A stretch of 64,000 nucleotides of DNA, taken from Nectonema munidae (lineage: Eukaryota > Nematomorpha > Nectonematoida > Nectonematidae). The notes below the pieces were generated by a model. That model was not told the DNA's origin, did no database searches, and was given only the letters and a program-made list of their open reading frames with translations. Below are positions 12,701 through 22,500 of this stretch, piece after piece. The translations under genes and the position numbers were made by a program. The stretch spans positions 484,027 through 548,026 of the forward strand of contig JAUIRK010000985.1 of NCBI GenBank assembly GCA_030549495.1, given 5' to 3'. Position 1 is the first letter of the stretch, and each line of letters opens with the position of its first letter.

Positions 12701-13445
12701 TAGCCTTTTAACGCCTGCACTACAATCACTAACAACATTAACCACTTCCTTCCCCACTTTACTACAATCCATTTCTATACCGATGCACAAAACATAATCA
12801 CGATTCTCTCTATCACACACATCCCATTTCCTCCTTTCAACTCGCCTCCTCCCTAATCAATCTTACCAAACATTTCCACATACACCTATGTTGGTGCCCT
12901 GCTCATCTAAACATACCAGAAAACTCCCTCGTAGACTACTTACCTCAAACTTACACCTAACCTCCCACATTCCTCTCAACTCCCTACCGCTCAAAACCTT
13001 TCTAACACACATTCACTATCCACTCTAGAAGAATGGCAGATTTCCATATCTGCATCTCAAAATGCACTAATATCCTCTTTACCACACATCAGCACAATTC
13101 ACACAACTTTCAAAAAAAAAAATTTACACCACCTCGTTCAACCATTCGTTGGCTATCAGGCCATTGCCCATGCAAAGCATATCTTTTCCGAATTAAAGTA
13201 AGCGAAAATCCATACTGTCGTTTCGGATGCGAACAATAGAAACGCCATACCACCTCATATTCACATGTCAAATCTTCTCTTATCATCGCCAAGATCTTCT
13301 ATTTCGCTGCCTTTCTTTACTTAACAGATCTCCAACAACACTCTCAGATCTTCTGTTACACCCAACACTACTAAAATCCCTAGCAACCCTCATTGACACC
13401 ATTGAAACAACTCTCACCACCGTCGATAACCCTATAACAAACTAA
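9728..13445 (+). pseudogene. LINE ORF2: endonuclease, reverse transcriptase and RNase H, disrupted
   Basis: The first 254 residues are open and form an AP-type endonuclease. Visible are the N-terminal Asn (INLNHSNAAW), the catalytic Glu (ISINEPYP), STDCNARSHIWD and the closing SASDHAF. After the stop at 10490-10492 the protein continues in shifting frames. Reverse-transcriptase blocks include IPKPNKDSSLIQNWRPITLL, FAYLPNKNTETALSRL, FLDINNAFNSAWH, TPQGGCLSD and the catalytic box as CFSDDILF (family norm YADD). RNase H appears as IFTDASKKS and, about 12885-12945, CWCPAHLNIPENS. The C-terminus near 13140-13290 has GHCPCKAYLF and TPYHLIFTC, like the Cys/His tail of R1-type elements. At least five frame breaks make it inactive. 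Confidence 0.85.
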
Positions 13446-13779
13446 TCTGCTTTTCTCTTCTACTTTTAGGACAACCTACCTCTACCAACATCTGCATCTT
13501 CCTTAACCAACTCTCAAGCTTACGCGAGCATATCAGCTCACGCTGGAAAGTGCTTTGAAATCCACCTACCTACCTACCTACCTACCCTGGTTTTTATACA
13601 CATGCGGATTAATACTATCTATATAAAATTATAATATATTATGAAAACAAAAATAGATAATGTAAAAATAAATTAAAAACATTCTCAAGTATAAATGGGA
13701 GTGAAAAAAATGGAGAACAAACATTGTCTATTACTTTATTTCCACAATTTAATGAATGGAAAGCTGAATGTAAAGTAAA

Positions 13780-14000
13780 GCCGGATAACGTGTTGTTTCC
13801 TGTAAACCAGGTTTGCCTGTAGCGTGAGTAGGGTTGGTTAGATGCTGGATTCGATAACTCAAGGTCTTGGATTCGATCCCGCATCAAGCCGGCTTTGCTC
13901 ATAGTTCAATACAAGTGGTGCAATTGTGCCTTCTCGATGAAATCACCCTATGGTACCTTTACCTATGGTACCATTGTGGCGCTTCAAACAACTTACAAAC
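13780..14000 (+). mobile_element. tRNA-derived SINE, longest copy with extra head and tail
   Basis: The core (13822 to about 13974) begins GCGTGAGTAGGGTTGGTTAG, resembling a tRNA D-arm/A box, and contains a B box TTCGATCCC, spaced as in a tRNA. A non-tRNA stretch (TTCTCGATGAAA, then CCCTATGGTACC) follows. Unlike the other copies, it is preceded by a head (13780 on, GCCGGATAACGTG) and followed by a tail (TGGCGCTTCAAACAAC). Head and tail also occur fused without the core, in reverse, at 32606-32680. RNA polymerase III promotion from the internal boxes is expected for the family. Confidence 0.65.
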
Positions 14001-14084
14001 TAAACAATATAATGAAAAGTCAAAACTAATATTGCAGGCTTGTTCGTGTTTTTAAGCATAATCCGCATAATGTTCTTGTGTGTT

Positions 14085-14240
14085 TATTTTAATAAATAGT
14101 AGTTATTAATTTTAAATTTAAATTAATAATTAATAATTTTAAATTTAAATTAATAATTAATAATTTTTAATTTAAATTAATAATTAGTTAATTTAATTTT
14201 AAATTTAATAATAATAAAATAATAAATAATGAATTATTTT
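14085..14240. repeat. AT-only tandem low-complexity tract
   Basis: The tract contains tandem copies, about 36 bp long, of a unit built from TTTAAATTTAAATTAATAAT. It has essentially no G or C. It is self-complementary and probably replication-slippage derived. Confidence 0.6.
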
Positions 14241-14815
14241 TAGTTTTTTTAAACTTCAAAATATAAAATTGAAAATCTCAAGTAGCTAATTTGATAGACT
14301 TTTAAATTTATTTTTTTTTTATTTTCATTTAATCAATTTTTAAAGAAAATGGCGGGTCTTTTAAATTTATTTTTAAATAATCTATTTTGAATTATTAATA
14401 ATTTATTTTTCTAAATAATAAACTAATATTTATATTTTTTTAACCTCTAAATGAAATTCATGATTATATTTCATTTTTTGTGTTAATATTTTATGTTTTT
14501 GTCTTGTTCCATAAACTGTAAACCCACTTTGATGCGGTCTAACTAGTTACTGACCTTCACTTACAAATTGATTTTTTTCATCTAACAAAAGGTTAAATTC
14601 ATTTTTTGAAAAAAGTGTTATTTTATTTATGGTAAATACTCAATATATATTTAAGTTTCAATATTTCTTTCATTTTTTGATTTTTAGTTTCGTAGTGAAA
14701 TATCCGTGGGGCAGTTCACTGTTAAAACACAATTAAATGGCGTTTGCTTATTATAAAAATAATATTTCAAGATTTTTTCAAAAAAATTATAATGACGTAT
14801 GAAAGCTTAATTAAA

Positions 14816-15040
14816 CTAATTTAGTTATTGTTAGAGTTAGTATAGTTAGATTATTGTTAGTTTTAACGTTAGTGTTAGCATAGTTAGAATATTGTTAGTT
14901 TTAACGTTAGTGTTAGCATAGTTAGAATATTGTTAGTGTTAGTATAGTTAGAATATTGTTAGTCTTAGTGTTGGTGTTAGTATATTGTTAGTTTTAACGT
15001 TAGTGTTAGTCTTAGAGTCGGTGTTAGTATAGTATAGCAT
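14816..15040 (+). repeat. GTTAGT-type minisatellite
   Basis: Variants of GTTAGT and GTTAGC are arranged in a roughly 38-bp unit (ATTGTTAGTTTTAACGTTAG...). Two adjacent units (about 14850-14925) are almost exact copies and the edges are degenerate. It lies in the intergenic space before ATIC. Confidence 0.6.
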
Positions 15041-15448
15041 ATTTTCAAATCCAACATTAAAATGGAAATTTGTGGGTAAGTAATTAGTTAGACCCACTTT
15101 GATGGCTTATGTATGCAAGGCGCATCAAAAACGTTGACTTGTATTAATAAATTTGATCCTACCGTTATTTTAAACCTCCCAGAATATTTCTTGATTTTAA
15201 TGTATTTTTATTACAAATTACTTAATGTCTGCTTTTTCTGGAATCAATGGGGAGTTAAGTATATTATTATTAACTTGTAAGTATATGCAATTTAAGTAAG
15301 AGGTGTCTCTATGTTTAAACTTATATATCACAAATATTCAAGATTTTTTTTTCCAAATTCTCTTCTTTATTTGACATCCTAAAAATTATTTTGCGTAAAT
15401 GGTATGAATAAAAAAAAAATTTTGAATAAATTAATCGACCTGATTTAC
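15041..15448. other. Intergenic sequence with a fragment of the SINE tail
   Basis: Around 15100-15130 the words GATGGCTTATGTATG and GGCGCATCAAAAAC resemble the non-tRNA segment found in reverse at 32606-32680. Otherwise it is AT-rich with nothing recognised. Confidence 0.35.
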
Positions 15449-15580
15449 TCAACATCTTGTTTTTATTTTTGTATTTATTATCAATTTTTGATAAAGTCCT
15501 CGTAAACATTTTCCTAGCTGCTCTTCTGTGTCGACTTTATATCTTTGAGCACCAAGTACTCGTTTATGTTTACGAGGCAT
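15449..15580 (-). pseudogene. Short ORF resembling the N-terminus of a pipsqueak/pogo-type HTH protein
   Basis: This 43-residue frame starts MPRKHKRVLGAQRYKVDTEE and continues QLGKCLRGL before an unrelated basic end and a stop. The opening matches the pattern of pogo/Tigger and pipsqueak-type DNA-binding N-termini (MxRxYKRxxGxRxY, then acidic-Glu and a helix ending CLxxI). The rest of the HTH is not visible downstream. It could be one exon of a transposase or its fossil. It lies about 1 kb upstream of ATIC on the other strand. Confidence 0.3.
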
Positions 15581-16575
15581 TGTTTATTAATTTTCTGAAA
15601 TAAAAATAATAATAAATTAGGTAATATAATTAAGATACATGTAAAGACCGTCAAAAACAAAAGCGCAATACTCTTAGACCTACAATGAATGAGAAAGGGT
15701 TCCTTACCTAGCTTAATGATCAAATATATTGGCTAAAATGAGCTATTGACATATAGGTCAAAGTTACACCATATTCTTCAATGCCAAATATATCAGAAGG
15801 AGGTGGACATATTCATCAATCTTTATGGATATACTATTAGCTAAGATTAAAGCTAAAAACATCCAATTCAAATGTGTCAGTACATTTACTGTAGTATAAA
15901 GCTTTTGGAAACTGAACTAACATTTTTGCCCAAAACAAAAGCCTTTAATACATTTGCCCTCTTTAATACATTTGAATTATGACACTAACCATATTATATC
16001 AAAGTAATATGGCTTATCTATAGGAAACACCCTATAAGAATTACTTGCTCTACATATTTTACATACCTCAATTTTAAACTTTGGGCTAATCTTTCCCAAT
16101 GGGTTAAAGTATCCTCAAATTACGGTATTTATTAAAATCCAGATTTGATTTTTTAGTAGGAATCAAGATATTCCTAAAAGTAATGCGTAGCAAGTTAATT
16201 TCCTAGCATATGTTTTGATGTAAAATATGCCTATTTTTGATTAAATATAGGACTATTTTGACCTAAAATGTTATTAACATATTTGGCATACTATTCTCTA
16301 TAAAAATATTTCAATTATGGATAGAATGTACATCGTTAGACTAATAATATTTTTCCATTATGCATAACTTTAAAATTATCAAAAATATATATAAACATCT
16401 GTTTTCAAATTTAAGTTTAAATAATTTTATTAAGAGTTTTCAATACATTATGAAGTGTTGAAAATGACTTTATCTGTGTAAAAAAACACAATGTGGGCAA
16501 TGTTTTTTGGTATAACTATATTTTTTTATTGTTTTGAAATCTAAGCGACGTATATACTTTTTTACATTTCTCTAG
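15581..16575. other. Region upstream of the first recognised ATIC exon
   Basis: This must include intron and perhaps the promoter and first exon of ATIC, since the exon at 16576 starts in mid-codon. I could not place the missing ATG exon, which should encode only a few residues. No other feature is seen. Confidence 0.4.
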
Positions 16576-19500
16576 CAATTATAAGTGTCTTTGATAAAAC
16601 TGGACTTAATGAGATGGCATCTTGCTTGAATGATGTTGGATTTAAGATTTTGGCATCTGGATCAACAGGTAAATATTTGGAGACGTTGTCCATACCCTTT
16701 ACTTCTGTTTCCGCATACACAAAGTCTCCAGAAATGATGAATGGAAGAGTGAAAACATTGCATCCAGCGATTCACGCAGGTTTCTTCATTCTTAATATTT
16801 TTTCATTAAGTGAGTTTTCGTTTTGGATTTTAGGAATCCTAGCAACTTCGAATCCACTCGATGAGGATGACTTGAAGAAGAATAATTTTCACAGGATTAA
16901 GTACGCTTCGTATTCATTTCATTTATACAAAGAAGCACATGAAGAATTTGCGGTGGGCTAAATTTTTCTAATTATTTAATTGTAAAAAATCTTTCATCTA
17001 TCTATTCATATTCCTTATAAGTTACATAAATGATCATTGCTAAAAGGACTTCAAAAATTCTTACTTGTTGATTTTGGGAATGATAGGATGGTGTGTGAAA
17101 AAATAAAAACAATCAATTTAAGGCTTAAAAAATTGGACTCCTAAATTGGAAAAGGACTTCCGACTTCGACTATAGAAGGGCCGGCAAGACTGAAAGCAAG
17201 ACAATTCTGCCTTAAAACTAAGTGGTTACTCCATTTTCTAGCTGTAAAATTATAGTCACCCTTATTACTGCTGTAATAACCTGTTCAATCAAAACGGAGA
17301 AAAAGATGAAAAATGAAAATATTTCATTGAAAACACATTTTTATCATGATGACAAAAAGACTAAATTATTTCGTTCATTTTTCAAACAATCTAAGCATGG
17401 AAACTTGCTTAAGCCCCTGTAATTGATTATATTCCTTGGAAACCAAGAACTTAAAATTAATACGAGATAGTGGGAAAAATCAAGTGCTTCTTACGTAAAA
17501 AAAATGTACTTTTTTACGGACTTGAATTTAAAAAAGCTAATAAATATAATATCCGAAAGTTTATTATTCGTTTCTTTATGTGTCTATATAAATAAGAAGA
17601 GTGTTTAATAATTAATAATTTCAAAATTTAGTTGCATATACATCCTTGTATGTCATTTTATATTTGTGTGAGTTGTTTTTTGAATTGACGAAGTAGAAAG
17701 CTTTTTTCATTTTTTCCAGAAAGCTTTTTGAATTCTTAACATTTCGAATTAAGAATCGGCATATCATCATCATCCATTCGCCCTTCCGGGCATGGCCGTT
17801 TTCCCAGCTAACCAAGGTTGGCCATTTGTTTGCAGCTTCTTTTCCATGTTTTTCTACATTGAGCATCTTCCGCTTTTACTTTTCTTTTGGCCATGTTTTC
17901 TACTACTGCTTTCATCCAAGTCTTCTTTCGCCTTTCCTTCAACCACTTCATTTTTGATACTTTTAGTCAATCTGACATCGTCCATTCTTCCAAATGCCCG
18001 AACCATCTCAGTCTGTTTTCCTCCATGTACTCTTCTATGCAAATCATTACCATCTTTCGCCTTAGGTAATCATTGGTAAGCCTGTCTTTTAGAGTTTTTC
18101 CATTCATCATCCGTATCATTTTCATCTCAGTACTCATCATTCTTTTTGTATCAGCTTTTTTAAGAACCCAGCATTCGCTTCCATAGCACATCGCACTTCT
18201 TACATATACCTGATAGAGTCTGGTTTTCAGCTTCAACGAGAGGATTTTTCCACAAAGAAGACCCGAAATTTCCTTGAACTTTGTCCATCCACATCGAATC
18301 CTGGCTGTCACAGATTTGGAAGAATCTCCAGAATCATCAAGCATGTCTCCCAAATAACAGAAACTCTGCACAACATCCACCTCATCCGTGCCTAACTTCA
18401 CATGCTTTTCCATTTTTTCAAATTTATCTGCTTCTAATTGACATCTTCGACAGACAAAACTTTTCACGTTTTGCAAAGAGCCCTTAACTGTAGTGCATCT
18501 CTTATGCACCCACTTCTCACATTTGAAGCATTGTATTGCATTACGAACAACTCTTTCCCCACAACAAGAGCAAGGATCAACGTTGCTGATGGCATTTTTC
18601 AACATATTTTTCGTCTTAAAAATCATAACTTTGGTTTTGCTTACGTTGATCTTCAAGCCTTTGTCTTCTAGAACCTTTTTCCATGCCACGTACTTGTCAC
18701 TCAAATCATTCAAGGTATTTGCAGCTAAAACCAGATCATCAGCGTATAAAAATTCTCTGTGATTTTTAACAATCGTATCAGAAATCGCATCCATTACAAT
18801 AACAAACAATAAGGGGCTCAACACCGAGCCTTGATGAACGCCGACCCCTGTTGAAAACCATTCTGATATTTTTCCATCTACTCTAACAGCAGTTTTGGCA
18901 TAGTTATACATTTCAGTAACAGCTCTCACTTCATACTCCAAAATGCCCTTTTGTCTAAGAGCCCAGAAAATGACATCTCTTTGGATGCAGTCAAAAGCTT
19001 TTTCGAGATCGATAAATGAGAGGAAAAGATCTTTTCCAACTTTTATATGTTTCTCTATTAATTGTCGAACAATAAATACGGCGTCTATTGTGCTCTTGTT
19101 TGGCATAAAACCCATCTGCATTTCATCTATTCTAACACGTCGACGAATTCTTTTTTCAAAAACTCTCTAAAATTTTCATAGGGTGTTCAAGCAGTTTTAT
19201 ACTTCTATAGTTTGAGCAATCTTTTACATCACCTTTACCTTTATAAAGTGGCACTAAAACACTCTTTTGCCAACCTTCGGGCATGTTTTCTCCGTACATC
19301 ATTCGGTTCCCTATGTCTGCAAGTTTATCTTCCAGTCCACTTAACTTTAAAACTTCAATTGAAACATCACTATGTCCACTGCTTTTCCCACTTTTCATTG
19401 ACATGATGGCGTCTTCCACTTCTTTTCTCGATATTATGTTCGCAGGACCTTCATTTAACTTCATAACTAAATTACTTTCAATTGTGTTTTTTCGGGTCAA

Positions 19501-22500
19501 CAGATTTGAAAAATAGTCCTTCCATACTTTGAGTTTGGCGACCGTTGTTGAATGTAATGTACCTTCATTATCTCTTATGCATGCACTACCAATTATATCC
19601 TGTTTCTTTCTAGATTTAGTTTTTGCCATTCGGAATATATTCCTCATCTTCACTTCTTCCTTCAGATTTTCAATCCGTACTATTTCTTTTTCAACTTCAT
19701 CATTCATCGCGTTGGCTATTACTCTTTTAGCGTTTTTCTTAGAATGTACATATTCTTTTCTGGACTCTTCACCCCTGTCTTTTCTCCATATCTTATACTT
19801 TTCTTTCTTTGTTTTGATTGCAAGTTTAACTGTGTCAAGGTTCCACCACCATCTGCTTTTTCTACTTACTGATTTTGAAACGCCACAAACACTCTTTGTC
19901 ACTTTTGATAAATCCTTCATTATTTCATCCCATTTTTTCTCTTTATCAATTTTACAAGCTATCTCAGTTTTCAGTTTATCTTTCACTGATTGAAATTTAA
20001 GATTCCAAGTCTTTACCTTTGTTCTTTTTATTGTTTTCTCTTTGGATTTGCATGTTTTGAACAACATGTCCATGGTAAGAAGTTTATGCTGTGTTAGCAC
20101 TTCTTCTCCTGGTATGACTTTGACATTTTTCACTTTTTTATATTTATTATACAAAATGTAATCAGTAACTGTTCTATTGTTCCCAGATTCATAAGTTATA
20201 AGCTTTTCATCATCTTTTTTGAACCATGTATTACCTATTCTAAAATCAAAAGAGTCAGTAAACTCTAGGAGTTTCATTCCTTCATCGTTTCTTTTGCCGT
20301 AACTATAACCCCCATGAGCTCCATCAAAACCGTCACTTGCTCGACCAACGTGTCCGTTAAAATCACCCAAGATAATGCATCTTTCATTGATTTTCTTAAT
20401 TTCATCAGAAAGGGCTTCATAAAACGTATCTTTTTCTTCTGCACTTAGACCAACCTGTGGAGCATACACTGAAACAACGGTGATGACTTCGCCTTCAATT
20501 ATCAACTCAATTAATATTATTCTGTTATTTACTCGTTTAACACTCACAACTTTGCCAAAAAACTCTTCTTTAACCATAATACCAACTCCACCAGTACCAT
20601 CTCTATTTCCACACCAGTATAACTTGTAACATACAGTATCGGAATTAATAAGTTTTGTCCCCTCGTTCTTATATCTAACTTCTTGAACACCCGCTATTGC
20701 AACCTTTCTATTTGATAGCATGTTTGCCACTTCATAGCTTTTTCGAACCATAGAACCAACATTTAAGCTCGCAAATCTAAGACAACGCATCGGTTTTCTC
20801 TCATAAACAATTCCGAATCCTTGGGTTTCTTAGAAAAGTTAGAATATTGAGTTTGTTTTGTAGAAAGCGTCGTTGAATTAACATCTTTCTCCGTAGTTTT
20901 GTTAGCCCCAAAATGCCGCAGAGTATACAATTGGGAACTCTTATCACAATTATAGTATTTTTGTAGCTGCATAATGAAAATAGAAGCAAAGGGATTTTAC
21001 AGACCGGATGCCGTTACTGGCGCCAAACCAGTTTTTCATTCAGGACTGGAAACCAATAGCCTTTGTACAACCAAGTACTTAACCACAAGGCAGTGGAAAT
21101 TTAAAATCAGAGTTATTTTCTCCTAGAACCACAGCCAACCAAGGCTAACGAGTTGATTCTACCCGGAGCTACAGGTTTAAGCGCCTGTTACTCGCTTTCG
21201 CCTTAGATCATTTAGTTTTAAACAACCCCGCCACGTGAAGGCAGATCTGAAGACTTGCTGTTCATAGGCTATAGGAGACGCATCTGCCATTAGAGGTATT
21301 TTATAGAAAATGAGAGCTCAACCTCAATTTTCACCTCGGCATAAACAGCATTAAAGGGAAGTAGCAATATTTTTTGTAAAACTTTATTTAATGGCTCTAT
21401 AAAATTTTTGAGCAACTGACAATAAATACATAGGAATCGTATATTTTTTTAAGATTATTTATTCTTTATTCTATACATGAGAGTAGTGTGAATGAATCTT
21501 TCTATAGTATTACATTCTAAAAAAAATTGCATGGGAGAGGGAGGTAAAGATCAGTACTGTAAAGTGAGACTCTTTTCCTCCGATTTTCTCTTATAGTTCA
21601 TTGTTGTTGTTGGCCTCCACTGGCAGATATCTTGTTATCACCATACCAGCGATTTAATGGTGTATTATTGTGGTTTGAGGAGGAGGTGATAGACAAACTA
21701 CTTCCGTCACTAAGGCGTGTGTAGCAAGAACTGAACTATCATTAGTGTTTTGGGCATAGCCGACCACGCAATCTCCTGAATACCTTAAAGTTTCTGTAAG
21801 TTTAACTTCATCAAAAAGAACATTAATCAAGCATTGTTGAGGTTGTAGTTTTTGAAAAAGTTTTCGCAAGTTGTCATGGTGAAGTCCTGAAGAAAGCAGC
21901 TTTTTAATCAGTTCTCTTCTAGGTAAGATTATTGACCTACTTTTCCGTATCATTTTATACGCCACCGGTGAGATAGTAAAAAGTTCAGAGGCAAAGACAT
22001 ACAAAGGCAATAAAAGCTGCAGTTGAGCAAACAAAAATTGATAGTAGTGGGATGATTCAGAACAACCAATTTTTTCAATTCCTTTAACGCAGCTAAAAAT
22101 ATAATTCTTTTGAGTTGAGACGACTTACTTATGATACTGTTTTTTTGAAAACATCCAAATTTAGAAAAGCATGATTTTTGTATAACTTTACCATTTTTCC
22201 AGCAGAATAAAAAAATAAAAACCCTAAATTCGATTTTATTTGTTGAAGATGAAGAAACTCGATGACGGATCGTCCAATATCATCTGTTTTAGGAAAAATT
22301 TCATCATTTTCTTTCATTATAATATTATAGAAGTTAGAATTTTTTTTTTGAACATTTTTACAAAAGGAAGAAAAGACCAATATTTTATCAGAAGATTTAA
22401 TTTGCAACTGCTCCCTACTATCTCGACTCCAAGAAATAGAAGACTCCATCAAAAATAGAAGGAGGTTGCACAATCAAAATGATTAACACAAGCATATATT

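Larger units (their letters stand above)
8456..13594 (+). mobile_element. I/R1-group non-LTR retrotransposon (LINE) with RNase H, full length but decayed
   Basis: The element proper spans 8467-13583 and is flanked by an 11-bp direct repeat ACCCTGGTTTT (8456-8466 and 13584-13594), a target-site duplication. The layout is a 5' UTR of about 190 bp, ORF1 with three CCHC knuckles (8658-9734), and ORF2 with endonuclease, reverse transcriptase, RNase H and a C-terminal Cys/His segment (9728-13445). A 3' UTR follows and ends in about five copies of CCTA at 13565-13584. Two ORFs with a three-knuckle ORF1 plus RNase H place it in the I group (R1, LOA, I, Outcast). The + strand is strikingly poor in G compared with the flanks. 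ORF1 looks open, but ORF2 has at least five frameshifts or stops. Confidence 0.9.

Noticed and set aside
14816-15040. Interstitial telomere array
   Set aside because: Units are GTTAGT variants in a 38-bp period without runs of TTAGG or TTAGGG.
17792-20989. Plus-strand open frames opposite the RTE LINE
   Set aside because: They are shadows of the minus-strand reverse-transcriptase frame.
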